Of a stretch of 64,000 nucleotides of DNA, positions 24,819 through 34,769 are shown one piece after another. The DNA comes from Chloroherpetonaceae bacterium (GTDB taxonomy: Bacteria; Bacteroidota; Chlorobiia; Chlorobiales; Chloroherpetonaceae), in NCBI GenBank assembly GCA_028277445.1, contig JANQGG010000042.1, positions 1 to 64,000 on the forward strand, given 5' to 3'. The notes beneath the pieces were generated by a model that searched no databases, was not told the origin of the DNA, and saw nothing but the letters and a program-made list of their open reading frames with translations. Made by a program: the position numbers and the translations under genes. Every line of letters starts with the position of its first letter. The first letter of the stretch is position 1.

Positions 24819-25703
24819 ATGGTGAAGATGACCCTTCAAAAACAGTGGGATGTACTCTCATTGCTTAAGATCACAACAGATCATTTTATCGGAAAGCAAA
24901 TGGATGAAGCTCGTTTGCAGGTTGAATATTTGTTGGCGCACACGTTGCAATTAAATCGAATGGATCTGTACTTGAATTTTGATCGGCCGGTTACGCCAAA
25001 CGAACTTGATCATTTCAGAGACCTCTGCAAACGAAAACTCCAAGGCGAACCGTTGCAATATATTTTAGGGTCGGAGCAATTTTTAGGGCTTAAGTTTAAA
25101 ACCGATTCACGGGCTCTCATTCCCAGACCCGAAACCGAAGTATTGATTGAGCTGGTATTTGAGGCTTTAAAAGAACGGGAAAACCAAGCCCGGCGTGTTT
25201 TAGATATCGGGACGGGTACCGGTTGCATTGCCATTTCAATGGCAAACCTGTTTAAAACGAGCGATGTTGTAGCCGTGGATGTTTCAGAGCAAGCATTGGC
25301 GTTGGCTAAAGAGAATGCTTTGGAAATAGGTGTAGAAAATCAAGTTGAGTTTCATTGCTGTGATGCGCTTAATGATGCGTTTCATGAAAGATTTTTTCAA
25401 GGGTTTGATGTGATTATCTCAAATCCCCCTTATATTCCCATTCGTGAAAAAGATGAGCTTCAAGTGGAAATTAAAGCGTATGAGCCTGAAATAGCCTTGT
25501 TTGTTGAAGAAGGCTTTGAGTTTTATCGCAAAATTGCCAGTGATGCTAATAAAATGCTTAATTCCGGAGGGTTACTGGCTTTTGAAATTCATTGCGAAGG
25601 AAAAGATGACATTGAAGAAATTTTGAACCGGAAGGCCTTTTCAAACATTAATTTTCATAAAGATTACTCTGGGTTATACAGGGTGGTTATCGCGGAAAAA
25701 TAA
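24819..25703 (+). CDS. prmC: Release factor N5-glutamine methyltransferase PrmC
   Basis: A 294-residue SAM-dependent methyltransferase that modifies the GGQ glutamine of release factors RF1/RF2. It has an N-terminal helical domain (DEARLQVEYLLAHTLQLNRM), SRALIPRPETEVLIE, the SAM loop VLDIGTGTGCIAISMA and the catalytic NPPY motif at residues 202-205 in IISNPPYIPIREKDE. An in-frame ATG three codons later is an alternative start. It is close enough to gvpK to share its transcript. Confidence 0.94.
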   Translation: MVKMTLQKQWDVLSLLKITTDHFIGKQMDEARLQVEYLLAHTLQLNRMDLYLNFDRPVTPNELDHFRDLCKRKLQGEPLQYILGSEQFLGLKFKTDSRALIPRPETEVLIELVFEALKERENQARRVLDIGTGTGCIAISMANLFKTSDVVAVDVSEQALALAKENALEIGVENQVEFHCCDALNDAFHERFFQGFDVIISNPPYIPIREKDELQVEIKAYEPEIALFVEEGFEFYRKIASDANKMLNSGGLLAFEIHCEGKDDIEEILNRKAFSNINFHKDYSGLYRVVIAEK

Positions 25704-25721
25704 ATAAGAAGCCCCGAAACA

Positions 25722-26915
25722 ATGAATTTATCAATTGGAATTGTCGGTGTTAAAAAAACAGGGTTATCGGTAGCCATTTTAGCGGCACAATCGGGAGCCA
25801 ATGTTCTGATCTATGATGATAACCCATCGCGCTTGCAACAAGCATTTGCTCGCTTGGAAAAATCGCTGCAAAACCGGCATGCCAAAGGTGCAATAAGCGC
25901 CGAAAAAGCTAAAGCGATCAAAGATAAAATTACGCCAATTTCAACGATCAAAAGCTTCACAGTGTGCGACTTAATTATTGAAGCTATTGATGAAAATCTT
26001 CAACGCAAAAAAAAGCTTTTTAAAGAATTAGATGAAGTTACTGACGACCATGTGATTTTAGCAAGCACAGCACAAAGCGCAAGCATTACCGCGCTTTCTT
26101 CACAGTGTTTTTTTAAGCAGCGGGTGGTGGGCGCACATTTTGTCAATTCATCTTCATCCAATGCAGTGGTTGAAGTTGTTAAAGGGATTGATTCTTCTAA
26201 CGATGTTTTAGATAAGGCCAATTTTATTTTTAAATCATTTGTAAAGAATGTGTTGATATCGAGGGAATCGCCGGGGTTTGTGATTAATCGTATATTAAGT
26301 GCGTTTTTTACCGAAGCAATAGCCATTAATGAAGAGGGAACGGCATCGTTTCAGGAAATAGATGCAATCATGCGAATGGTGGGCGGTTTCAAGCAAGGGC
26401 CGTTTGAAATGATGGATTTTATAGGTATTGATATCTGTTATACCTCTATACTTGATCTGTACAACTCATTTTTTCAGGAAGAACGGTTTCGCCCTAGTTT
26501 TTTATTGAAAACACGATTTGATGCCGGATTTTTGGGTCGAAAAACAACAAAAGGATTTTATGATTACAAAGATGCCAAAGAAGCGCCAAAAATGGGCATC
26601 AGGCAAAGTGAGATTGAATCATCGAGGTATTTTTTTGATGAAAATCACCTGACATTTTTTATGATCAAGCAAAGTATCTATGCTCGGATTATTTCAATGG
26701 TGATTAACGAAGCGCTCTTTTGTGTTCAGGAAAATGTGGCATCGGAAGGCGACATTGATATCGCCATGAAATATGGCATGCGTTTTCCTAGCGGTCCGAT
26801 TGCACTGGGTAGAGATATTGGTTTTGAAAAGGTCAAGAATATATTAAATAAACTCTATGATGAGTTTCATCATGGACGATATAAAACGACGCCGTTATTA
26901 AATATCTATCAATAA
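25722..26915 (+). CDS. 3-hydroxyacyl-CoA dehydrogenase family protein with altered motifs
   Basis: A 397-residue protein with an N-terminal Rossmann domain and two C-terminal 3HCDH helical domains (about residues 185-275 and 315-395), as in 3-hydroxybutyryl-CoA dehydrogenases. Family landmarks are DLIIEAIDENLQRKKKLFKE, SRESPGFVINRIL and GPFEMMDFIGID. The usual GAGxMG loop is replaced by GIVGVKKTGLSVA. The HFFNPVP motif reads GAHFVNSSSSNAVVEVVKG, keeping the catalytic His but losing the Asn-Pro-Val. Activity on the normal substrate is therefore uncertain. It lies 18 bases after prmC, on the same strand. Confidence 0.82.
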   Translation: MNLSIGIVGVKKTGLSVAILAAQSGANVLIYDDNPSRLQQAFARLEKSLQNRHAKGAISAEKAKAIKDKITPISTIKSFTVCDLIIEAIDENLQRKKKLFKELDEVTDDHVILASTAQSASITALSSQCFFKQRVVGAHFVNSSSSNAVVEVVKGIDSSNDVLDKANFIFKSFVKNVLISRESPGFVINRILSAFFTEAIAINEEGTASFQEIDAIMRMVGGFKQGPFEMMDFIGIDICYTSILDLYNSFFQEERFRPSFLLKTRFDAGFLGRKTTKGFYDYKDAKEAPKMGIRQSEIESSRYFFDENHLTFFMIKQSIYARIISMVINEALFCVQENVASEGDIDIAMKYGMRFPSGPIALGRDIGFEKVKNILNKLYDEFHHGRYKTTPLLNIYQ

Positions 26916-27099
26916 AATAAGAACTTGTCCGTCGTAATAGGTGAGAAATTTTGATGTGGAATTGGAAAGACTGAACTGACAATTTGATGGCTGATATCTA
27001 TGACAAAAGTATTATGATATGACCATATGACATAATTCGGCCTTTTCCGTATCTTCTCTTCAGCTAATATTGATGATTTTCAAAGTGGCATAAAATTTG

Positions 27100-28173
27100 A
27101 TGAAAAGATTAGCAGGTGAGCTAACCGAGCGTCAGCGTGAAGTTTTAGCTCTGATCATACAAAACTTTATTTTAACGGCCAATCCGGTCGGGTCACGTTT
27201 TTTAGCCAAACATTCCGATTTGGGCTTGTCGGATGCAACCATACGCAATGTTATGGCTGATCTTGAAGAAATGGGGTATGTAACGCATCCTCATACTTCA
27301 GCCGGACGTTTGCCGACGGATAAAGGCTATCGGTTTTATGTCGACTCCATTATGAAGATAAGTATGTTATCGGCACCGGAGCGATTAAAAATTGATCATC
27401 GGATTAACCAGGTTGTTGATGGAAATGCAGAATCAAACGAAATCCTGAGAGAATCATCACGAATTTTAGGCAGTATTTCCAAGCAACTGGGCGTGGTGTT
27501 ATCACCGAAATATTCAACCGGTGTATTTGAAAAGTTGGAAATTGTTTCAATTTCATCGAATAAAATCCTTGTCATTGTTTCGGTTCTTTCGGGATTTGTT
27601 AAAACCATCATGCTGGAAGTTAAAACGGAGGTTAAACGCAATAAAATTGAACCGTTGGTGGCGTTGCTTAATGAACGACTTTCCGGGTTGACCCTGGAAG
27701 AAATCCGACAAACGTTTTCCGAACGACTTTCCGGCGTAGATGATAGTACTGGACTTCTGAGATTGTTTGTTGATTCGGCAGATCGTGTGTTCGACGATCC
27801 ACCGATTAATGACCGAATTCATATTTCGGGCACCGATAACATTATTTTTCAACCTGAGTTTGAAAAACCCGAACGCATTCGTGGGATTGTTGAAATGGTT
27901 GAAAATGAAAATGTGATTGTGCATTTAGTTGAAGATTCATCGAACATGGATACCCATTTGGAAGGCCGCGAAGATATCAAGATTATTATTGGAAAAGAAA
28001 ACCGAGACAGTAAGATTAAAGATTGTAGCATTGTTACGGCAGAATACGAAGTCGGTGATGTGATGGGGGTAATTGGCGTTATCGGGCCAACCCGGATGAA
28101 TTACGCAAAAGTAGTCAGAATTCTCGATTACATGGCCAAACGTATTTCTGACAAACTAATTTCAATACGATAA
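27100..28173 (+). CDS. hrcA: Heat-inducible transcription repressor HrcA
   Basis: A 357-residue repressor. The N-terminal winged helix (LTERQREVLALIIQNFILTA then NPVGSRFLAK, and SDATIRNVMADLEEMGYVTH then PHTSAGRLPTDKGYRFYVD) is diagnostic. The C-terminal part ends in GVIGPTRMNYAKVVRILDYM. The ATG is preferred over the overlapping TTG one codon upstream. In many bacteria HrcA binds the CIRCE palindrome upstream of its own operon. I find no TTAGCACTC-N9-GAGTGCTAA between 26916 and 27100, nor before grpE. The order hrcA-grpE-dnaJ is conserved. Confidence 0.95.
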   Translation: MKRLAGELTERQREVLALIIQNFILTANPVGSRFLAKHSDLGLSDATIRNVMADLEEMGYVTHPHTSAGRLPTDKGYRFYVDSIMKISMLSAPERLKIDHRINQVVDGNAESNEILRESSRILGSISKQLGVVLSPKYSTGVFEKLEIVSISSNKILVIVSVLSGFVKTIMLEVKTEVKRNKIEPLVALLNERLSGLTLEEIRQTFSERLSGVDDSTGLLRLFVDSADRVFDDPPINDRIHISGTDNIIFQPEFEKPERIRGIVEMVENENVIVHLVEDSSNMDTHLEGREDIKIIIGKENRDSKIKDCSIVTAEYEVGDVMGVIGVIGPTRMNYAKVVRILDYMAKRISDKLISIR

Positions 28174-28215
28174 GCATCTGTTTTATTAACTTTTTAAACG
28201 AGTAAAGAATTATTT

Positions 28216-28899
28216 ATGACTCAAGGAACCAATCAAGACATTACTTTGGATAACAATCAGCCTGAAAACGAAAAGGAAAACGAAAAAAAATCACAAAAAC
28301 ATCCTAAAAAAACAGCCGCTAAAGATAGCCATAAAACTGAGCCTGTAACTTCAGATGTGGAATCACCATCATCTGCCCCTGAGAAAACGGAACAAACAAC
28401 CGATACAGAAACTGAAGCGCCAAAAGAAGAATCTCAGGAAGAACAAATCGAAGAACTTTCAAAAGAAGTGGACTCATACCGAGATAAACTCTTAAGGCAA
28501 GTGGCTGAATTTGAAAATTACAAAAAGCAAAAAGATCGCGAAATTGCAAATATTCGAAAATTTGCCAATGAAGGATTGATCCTTGATTTACTTCCTGTGC
28601 TGGATGATGTAGAGCGTGTGCTCCAAAACGCCGATAAATTTTTAGAAGAATCGCCGGATGCAAAAGCCTATGTGGATGGCGTAAAACTGATCCATCAAAA
28701 TTTGCTGAAAGCATTTGAACTAAAAGGCGTTCAGCGTTTAAATGCACTCGGGGAAAAATTTGATGTAAATCTTCATGAAGCTTTAAGCCAGATTGAAAAA
28801 GAAGGTGTGCAATCAGATACTATCGTTGAAGAGTATGTGCCGGGTTATAAGATGAACGATCGTGTGATTCGACATGCAAAAGTAGTTGTGGCTAAATAA
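28216..28899 (+). CDS. grpE: Nucleotide exchange factor GrpE
   Basis: A 227-residue DnaK co-chaperone. It has a long acidic/Lys-rich N-terminal extension (about residues 1-80), a coiled coil ([20 protein letters not shown]), [13 protein letters not shown] and the beta-domain signature [15 protein letters not shown] ending [15 protein letters not shown]. The extension makes it somewhat longer than E. coli GrpE (197 residues). Confidence 0.96.
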   Translation: MTQGTNQDITLDNNQPENEKENEKKSQKHPKKTAAKDSHKTEPVTSDVESPSSAPEKTEQTTDTETEAPKEESQEEQIEELSKEVDSYRDKLLRQVAEFENYKKQKDREIANIRKFANEGLILDLLPVLDDVERVLQNADKFLEESPDAKAYVDGVKLIHQNLLKAFELKGVQRLNALGEKFDVNLHEALSQIEKEGVQSDTIVEEYVPGYKMNDRVIRHAKVVVAK

Positions 28900-28927
28900 T
28901 TTTTTTGAATTAAGATTAAAAACACGA

Positions 28928-30115
28928 ATGAGTGCAAAACGAGATTATTACGAAATTTTAGGCGTAGGCAGGTCTGCGTCTTTGGATGACATAAAAAAAG
29001 CATATAGAAAACTAGCCATTAAGTATCACCCCGATAAAAATAAAGGTGACAAAAGCGCAGAAGAAAAGTTCAAAGAAGTTAGCGAAGCTTATGAAGTATT
29101 AAGTCATGATGAAAAAAGGGCGCGATACGATCGTTTTGGACATGCCGGCGTAGGCTCTTCGGCTGCTTCGGATGGTGGCAATCCTTTTGCCGGACGAGGT
29201 GATATTAACGACATATTCAGTGCGTTCGGTGATATTTTCGGAGGTTTTGGCGAAGGCGGTTCGCCATTTGAAGAATCGTTTGGTGGAAGAGGCGCAAGGC
29301 GTCGCCGGTCATCAGGCGTTCCGGGATCAGACCTTAAGATCAAAATCAAATTAACCTTAGAAGAAATTGCAAAAGGCGTTGAAAAAACTATAAAGATCAA
29401 AAAGCTAAAAACATGTGATACATGTAGTGGCTCTGGCTCAAAAGATGGGTCTATGAATACATGCTCAACGTGCCAGGGAAGCGGTGAAATTCGCCAGGTT
29501 TCAAAAACCATGTTTGGACAGTTTATCAATGTATCTACGTGCCCCACCTGTAATGGCGAGGGACGAGTTATTAAAGAAAAATGTTCAAAATGCCATGGCG
29601 AAGGCCGAGTTCATGGGGAATCAACCGTTAAGATGTCAATACCGGCAGGGGTTTCGGAAGGCAATTATATTCCACTACGTGGTCAGGGAAATGTTGGCAT
29701 GAGAGGAGGCCCGGCAGGAGATTTACTTGTCGTTATAGAAGAAGAGCCTCATCCGTCGTTTGACCGTCATGGTGATGATATTATTTACCATTTAAACATC
29801 AGTTACCCCGATGCTGTTTTAGGTACAAAATTGGAGGTACCAACATTAGAAGGCTCAGAAACCATTGATATTCCGGCAGGAACACACGGCGGCGATGTTA
29901 TTAAGCTTCATGGCATGGGCATTGGTCGTTTGAACAGTTATGGCAAAGGTGATGAATTGGTGATGGTCAATATTTTTGTGCCGAAGCATGTGAGCGGAAA
30001 AGAAAAAGAGTTATTAAAAGAATTGAACAATTTATCGGGTATCCAACCCCAAAAAAATGCCAAAGAAAAAGTTGAAAAGAGCATTTTTGACCGGGTTAAA
30101 GAGATTTTAGGCTAA
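28928..30115 (+). CDS. dnaJ: Chaperone DnaJ
   Basis: A 395-residue full-length type I J-protein. The ATG at 28928 ([14 protein letters not shown]) is the real start; an upstream in-frame ATG at 28886 would overlap grpE and add an atypical extension. J-domain with HPD in [10 protein letters not shown], Gly/Phe-rich linker, four CxxCxGxG zinc repeats ([32 protein letters not shown]) and C-terminal substrate domains ([20 protein letters not shown]). dnaK is not in the window. Confidence 0.97.
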   Translation: MSAKRDYYEILGVGRSASLDDIKKAYRKLAIKYHPDKNKGDKSAEEKFKEVSEAYEVLSHDEKRARYDRFGHAGVGSSAASDGGNPFAGRGDINDIFSAFGDIFGGFGEGGSPFEESFGGRGARRRRSSGVPGSDLKIKIKLTLEEIAKGVEKTIKIKKLKTCDTCSGSGSKDGSMNTCSTCQGSGEIRQVSKTMFGQFINVSTCPTCNGEGRVIKEKCSKCHGEGRVHGESTVKMSIPAGVSEGNYIPLRGQGNVGMRGGPAGDLLVVIEEEPHPSFDRHGDDIIYHLNISYPDAVLGTKLEVPTLEGSETIDIPAGTHGGDVIKLHGMGIGRLNSYGKGDELVMVNIFVPKHVSGKEKELLKELNNLSGIQPQKNAKEKVEKSIFDRVKEILG

Positions 30116-30129
30116 TCGTTTGATTGCAT

Positions 30130-30336
30130 ATGGAAACTTTATCATGGAACGATTCAGAGGATATCGCGATTGCACTGTATGAAAAATATCCCGATCAAGA
30201 CCCTTTAACACTTAGGTTTACCGAGCTTCATAAGCTTATCATTGAACTGGATGGATTTTCTGATGACCCAAAATCCTCCAATGAAGCAAAGCTTGAAGCT
30301 ATTTTAATGGCCTGGGTTGATGAACGATCATCGTAA
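30130..30336 (+). CDS. iscX: IscX-like protein (Fe-S assembly)
   Basis: A 68-residue acidic protein. LSWNDSEDIAIALYEKYPDQ, then DPLTLRFTELHKLIIELDGF, and the C-terminal KLEAILMAWVDE match the IscX (YfhJ) family, which binds the IscS desulfurase and iron and modulates Fe-S cluster assembly. ATG at 30130 is preferred over a TTG two codons upstream. It sits 14 bases after dnaJ with no isc genes beside it. Confidence 0.9.
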   Translation: METLSWNDSEDIAIALYEKYPDQDPLTLRFTELHKLIIELDGFSDDPKSSNEAKLEAILMAWVDERSS

Positions 30337-30356
30337 AAGAATGATGGCTTATCAAA

Positions 30357-30797
30357 TTAAGCAAGCTTTTCAAGAATCGCATTAGCAAACTGTACTGGGC
30401 TCTCCGGATCGTCTTTGGTTTCCATACCAAATGCTTTTTCAGCAATAATATCGTGTTTTAATAACGGAAACCGGAGTTGAGGCAGGTACAATAAATCTGC
30501 GGAGATTTCCGGGCCGCCACAAATAACAAACAAACCCACTTTTTTCCCTTCCAGGTTTTTAACAATATTACCTTGAGCCAGCGTTGTACCAACATTTTTT
30601 GAAAGCATTAAATTATAAATCGGCGAACCGATAAGAACCACATCAAATTCTTGAAGGAAATCGTAATCGGCATTGGGTACGATAATGCCTTTTTCAACGT
30701 AATACCCACTTTTTACTAACTCACCACCAATAACATCAATGAGTTGTTCGGTTTTACCACCTCGCTGATAGCAATCAAAAAGTATAATGGCTTTCAT
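30357..30797 (-). CDS. Flavodoxin-like protein
   Basis: A 146-residue protein with a flavodoxin fold. The N-terminal strand and loop are KAIILFDCYQRGGKTEQLI, where the phosphate-binding loop departs from the usual T/S-x-T-G-x-T. DVVLIGSPIYNLMLSKNV and KKVGLFVICGGPEI supply the other FMN-facing loops. It is probably an FMN-binding electron carrier or oxidoreductase in the MenG/protoporphyrinogen-oxidase-like group. It converges with iscX, with a 20-base gap. Confidence 0.75.
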   Translation of the reverse strand: MKAIILFDCYQRGGKTEQLIDVIGGELVKSGYYVEKGIIVPNADYDFLQEFDVVLIGSPIYNLMLSKNVGTTLAQGNIVKNLEGKKVGLFVICGGPEISADLLYLPQLRFPLLKHDIIAEKAFGMETKDDPESPVQFANAILEKLA

Positions 30798-31079
30798 AAA
30801 AATGCGCTAAGTTTAGGTTTTTTTAAATGATAGGTAAGCTAAATGAAGTTATATTGAAAGTCAAGATTAATAGATATATAAATTTTAATTTCAAGGGGTA
30901 ACTTTTATTTCTTGAAGATTTTAAACACATATCTGTTGTAAGTAAAAATAATTTAATATTTATATCAACTTTCATATATTCAGGTTTCTATAATGTTAAG
31001 GTAAGTAAAGAAGAAAAATCTTTAATTTTTACTGTTGAAAGAATTCAAAAACCAGCCCCTTATCTAGTCAAGGCCCTAT
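30798..31079. promoter_or_regulatory. AT-rich leader of the exopolysaccharide locus
   Basis: 282 bases between divergent genes, holding the promoters of the flavodoxin-like gene and of the polysaccharide export gene. No JUMPstart or other named element is seen. Confidence 0.4.
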
Positions 31080-33797
31080 ATGATTATGATTTTTCGTGCA
31101 TTTTTGCTGTTTCTGGGGATATTTTTTATAAGCAATCCATTAAAAGCAATTCAAGTTTCTTTAGATAATATAGACCTTTTAAAGCAAGCTTCAGAACGTT
31201 TAAATCAAGGCCAAGCCTATGGTATTGGCGCGAAATCTTCAGATAAATCAAATTCTGAATCCAAAAAAGAAGAAAGTAAACAAGATCAAACAGCGAAAAA
31301 GAGGTCGGGTCAGCAACTAAGTAGGATAGAACAGCAATTACAACCCAGCCCTTCAATTAAAACAAAAGATATCAAAGGCCAATTAAGATTTGAATCTTCC
31401 CATATTTTAACCCCTTACGATAAGCTATCAATCACAATATTTGGAAAAAAGTATTTAAGCGATACCACACGTATTACTGATACTTATGATTTAGAAGTTA
31501 CTGCAAATGGTTATGTAGTATTCCCTGAGATTGGGGAGTTACCAGTTGGTGGATTAGCAATTAGTGATTTTAAAAAAGTAGTTGAGGGTATTTTAAATGA
31601 TAGCCTTTCATTTGTAAAAGTCAGTGTTTTATTAAAAGAAACACAAGTTACCCTAAAACAGTTTGGTTACGAGTTATTTGAAAGTCAGGTAAGAGATGTT
31701 TCAAATTCGACATTAATGATCCCTGACCACTATCGGTTAAATGTTGGTGATGTAATCAATATTCAACTATATGGGAATAAAAGCTCATCTTATGCATTAG
31801 AAATTAATCGAGACGGTAGCATTTTTATCCCTGATCTTGGACCAATAAATGTATTGGGCTTGTCGTATAAAGCAGCGCACAAGGTTATATCTAACACAAT
31901 TGCCAATGAAATGATCGGTGTGAGCTCTAATATTACAATGGGGACGCTCAAAGGGATTAATATTTTTGTACTTGGAGATGCAACTCATCCAGGCTCACAC
32001 ACACTTAATTCTCTTTCCAGTTTGTTAAATGCTTTGGTTGCCAGCGGTGGTATAAAAACGATTGGTAGTTTAAGAAATATTGAGCTTAAACGTTATGGCA
32101 GAACAATTACAAAACTTGATTTATATGATCTGCTTTTAAAAGGTGATGCATCAAAAGATAAACAATTGCGAAATGGAGATGTGATTTTTGTACCGCCAAT
32201 TGGTGCAACAGTTGCAGTTCAGGGTGCTGTTAAAAGGCCTGCCATCTATGAAATAAAGGGTCAGGAAACTCTAAATGATATTCTGGACATGGCTGGCGGC
32301 ACCTTGGCTAGTTCAAAAATAAATTTCGCTCAGATTGAGCGCATTTCTTCAAGTGGGGATAAAACCATTTTAGACTTGGATTTAACGAATCTGGATGATT
32401 TAAACACTAAAATTAAAGATTCGGATAAGATTTATATTCATGCTATTATTGATTTAATTGAAGATGGTGTGTATTTAAGCGGGTATGTTAAGCGCCCTGG
32501 TATATATGAATGGAAAGAAGGCTTAAAGCTTTTGGATGTGATACCATCTTTACAAGTGCTTTTACCAAACCCGGATTTGAATTATGTGTTAATCCAACGA
32601 AAGGTTGAGCCGGAAAAGAAAATTCGTTTTTTATCTGTAAATCTGTCAAAAGCATTTAAAAATCAACTTTCTAGTGAAAACCTGCTATTACGAAAAAATG
32701 ATAGTATAATGGTTTTTGGAAAAGAAGCGAATAGAGCAAAATTAATTGAGCCATTAATTAAAGAGTTAGAGTTTCAGGCCGGTTATGGAAATCCTGTGAA
32801 AATTGTAAGCATATCTGGCAAAGTAAAGCATCCGGGTATCTATCCACTTTCTGATGAGATGAAAATCAGTGATTTAGTAAATGCGGCAGGTGGGCTGCTT
32901 GAGAATGCTTATGATAAACGTGCTGAATTAAGCAGGTATACAATACCTAAAAAAGAATATAGGAAAATTGATCATATTGAAATTCATTTAGAGAAAGCGC
33001 TACAAAAAAACAATTCAGCAGATATAGAACTACAAAGCCAGGATGTATTATTGGTAAAGGAAATCCCGTCATGGTCTAATACTGCTTTTGTTGAGATCAT
33101 TGGGGAGGTGAAATTTCCCGGGATATATGCGATTAAACGTGAAGAAAGCCTGAAATCTTTAATTCAAAGAGCTGGCGGTATTACCGAATATGCATATCCT
33201 GATGCTGCAATATTTCTTCGTGAAGAATTAAGGCAGAGAGAACAACAATTATTAGATGAAATTTCTCGGCGATTGGAGTCTGATTTAGCATTATTTTCAT
33301 TAGAAAAGATGCAAAACAATGATGCATCTTTGCAAGGGTTTTTAACAGCTAAATCATTATTGGAAAAATTAAGAACCACAAAGGCTGTTGGGCGTTTGGT
33401 GATTGATTTTCCAAAAATTCTTAAATCAAAAAGTAAAGAAACGGGTATTGCTTTAAAGGATGGTGATAAATTAATAATTCCGTCTAAAACACAGGAAGTA
33501 ACTGTAATTGGGGAAGTGAAATTTCCAACATCACATTTATATGATGAAGACCTATCTAGGAGTGATTACGTTGAGTTAAGTGGCGGACCTACTTATAAAG
33601 CAGATGAAGGTGAAGTTTATACCATTAAAGCCAGCGGAAAAGTTTTAACCTATGGTGAAATTAATCCGGGTGATGTTATCGTAATGCCATTAGATATTGA
33701 TAGAGTTAGCTTCTTAACAAAGCTTTCAAAGATTACTCAAATTATGTATCAAATATCTATTACTGCAGCAAGTTTAAAAACAGTTGGAGCCTTTTAA
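31080..33797 (+). CDS. Polysaccharide export protein with multiple SLBB domains (Wza-like)
   Basis: A 905-residue outer-membrane polysaccharide export protein. An N-terminal signal peptide (IFRAFLLFLGIFFISNPLKA) is followed by a charged linker. Two Poly_export-type domains are seen, each with an HYRLNVGDVINIQLYG-like opening (near residues 120 and 218), and then about four to six SLBB units. These carry phrases such as GAVKRPAIYEIKGQETLNDI, LSGYVKRPGIYEW, GKVKHPGIYPLSDEMKISDL and GEVKFPGIYAIKREESLKSL. It is much longer than E. coli Wza (379 residues) because of the extra SLBB repeats. It begins the EPS locus and probably forms the export channel with Wzz. Confidence 0.92.
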   Translation: MIMIFRAFLLFLGIFFISNPLKAIQVSLDNIDLLKQASERLNQGQAYGIGAKSSDKSNSESKKEESKQDQTAKKRSGQQLSRIEQQLQPSPSIKTKDIKGQLRFESSHILTPYDKLSITIFGKKYLSDTTRITDTYDLEVTANGYVVFPEIGELPVGGLAISDFKKVVEGILNDSLSFVKVSVLLKETQVTLKQFGYELFESQVRDVSNSTLMIPDHYRLNVGDVINIQLYGNKSSSYALEINRDGSIFIPDLGPINVLGLSYKAAHKVISNTIANEMIGVSSNITMGTLKGINIFVLGDATHPGSHTLNSLSSLLNALVASGGIKTIGSLRNIELKRYGRTITKLDLYDLLLKGDASKDKQLRNGDVIFVPPIGATVAVQGAVKRPAIYEIKGQETLNDILDMAGGTLASSKINFAQIERISSSGDKTILDLDLTNLDDLNTKIKDSDKIYIHAIIDLIEDGVYLSGYVKRPGIYEWKEGLKLLDVIPSLQVLLPNPDLNYVLIQRKVEPEKKIRFLSVNLSKAFKNQLSSENLLLRKNDSIMVFGKEANRAKLIEPLIKELEFQAGYGNPVKIVSISGKVKHPGIYPLSDEMKISDLVNAAGGLLENAYDKRAELSRYTIPKKEYRKIDHIEIHLEKALQKNNSADIELQSQDVLLVKEIPSWSNTAFVEIIGEVKFPGIYAIKREESLKSLIQRAGGITEYAYPDAAIFLREELRQREQQLLDEISRRLESDLALFSLEKMQNNDASLQGFLTAKSLLEKLRTTKAVGRLVIDFPKILKSKSKETGIALKDGDKLIIPSKTQEVTVIGEVKFPTSHLYDEDLSRSDYVELSGGPTYKADEGEVYTIKASGKVLTYGEINPGDVIVMPLDIDRVSFLTKLSKITQIMYQISITAASLKTVGAF

Positions 33798-33869
33798 TTA
33801 AATGCATCAAACTCGTTCAGCCTCATTCATATTTAATAGGATAATTTTAAGTAACATATTCAGTGATTC

Positions 33870-34745
33870 ATGACAGATAAGACATATAAAGCAGAAGATG
33901 AAATAGATTTACTTGAATTGTGGGCTGTATTGATGCGAAGAAAAATAATGGTTTTTGCTACATCAGCCGTTGTTCTAGTCATTGCTGCATTATATGCTTT
34001 CTTATCGTCACCAATATATAGAGCTGAAGTTTTATTGGCGCCCGCGCAAGAAGAAAATGATAAGCTGTCATCGTTGGCTTCTCAATATGGAGGTTTGGCA
34101 AGTTTAGCCGGTATTAATCTTCAATCATCGGGCGCAAATAAAACTGAAGAATCCTTAGCTATACTTAAGTCAAGAAGCTTTCTATTTAATTTCATTTCAA
34201 ATGAAAATATTCTACCCGAATTATATCACGATGAATGGGATAAAAAAAAACAAAAATGGAAAGTTGATCCAGAAAATGTTCCAACATTCTATGAGGCTCA
34301 TGAAGATTTTATAGAAGATATTTTAGAAATAAATATTGATAAAAACACAGGTTTAGTTGAAGTATCAGTAGAGTGGACTGACTCAACGCTTGCTGCAAAT
34401 TGGGCTAATAAATTAGTTGAACAATTAAATTTATTTCAGAAAAAAAGGGAAGTAGCGGAAGCAAACAAAAGTTTAGAATTTTTAAATACACAACTGGAAA
34501 ACACAACATCAGTTGAAAATAGAAAAGTCCTATTTAATTTGATTGAGCACCATACTCAAACCATATTACTGGCTAATGTTACAGATGAGTTTGCTTTTAA
34601 AGTCTTGGACCCGGCCGTAGTACCAGAAAAAAAAGTTAAGCCAAAGCGATTATTAATACTTGTGGTTGGCGGTTTTACAGGATTGATTTTAGGCGTGTTT
34701 TTGGTCTTTTTTGTGGAGTTCATATCTAATGTCAAAAATAGCTAA
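33870..34745 (+). CDS. Chain-length determinant protein (Wzz family)
   Basis: A 291-residue inner-membrane polysaccharide co-polymerase. EIDLLELWAVLMRRKIMVFA leads into the first transmembrane segment, and SPIYRAEVLLAPAQEEND follows. A periplasmic helical part runs to about residue 250. PAVVPEKKVKPKRLLILVVG is the proline-rich lead into the second transmembrane segment. There is no C-terminal tyrosine kinase domain. It is next to the export gene and likely controls chain length. Confidence 0.92.
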   Translation: MTDKTYKAEDEIDLLELWAVLMRRKIMVFATSAVVLVIAALYAFLSSPIYRAEVLLAPAQEENDKLSSLASQYGGLASLAGINLQSSGANKTEESLAILKSRSFLFNFISNENILPELYHDEWDKKKQKWKVDPENVPTFYEAHEDFIEDILEINIDKNTGLVEVSVEWTDSTLAANWANKLVEQLNLFQKKREVAEANKSLEFLNTQLENTTSVENRKVLFNLIEHHTQTILLANVTDEFAFKVLDPAVVPEKKVKPKRLLILVVGGFTGLILGVFLVFFVEFISNVKNS

Positions 34746-34769
34746 TCATTAAATCAAAATCGCCCCGGA

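Noticed and set aside
28319-28747. 142-residue minus-strand ORF opposite grpE
   Set aside because: Antisense shadow of a clear GrpE gene.
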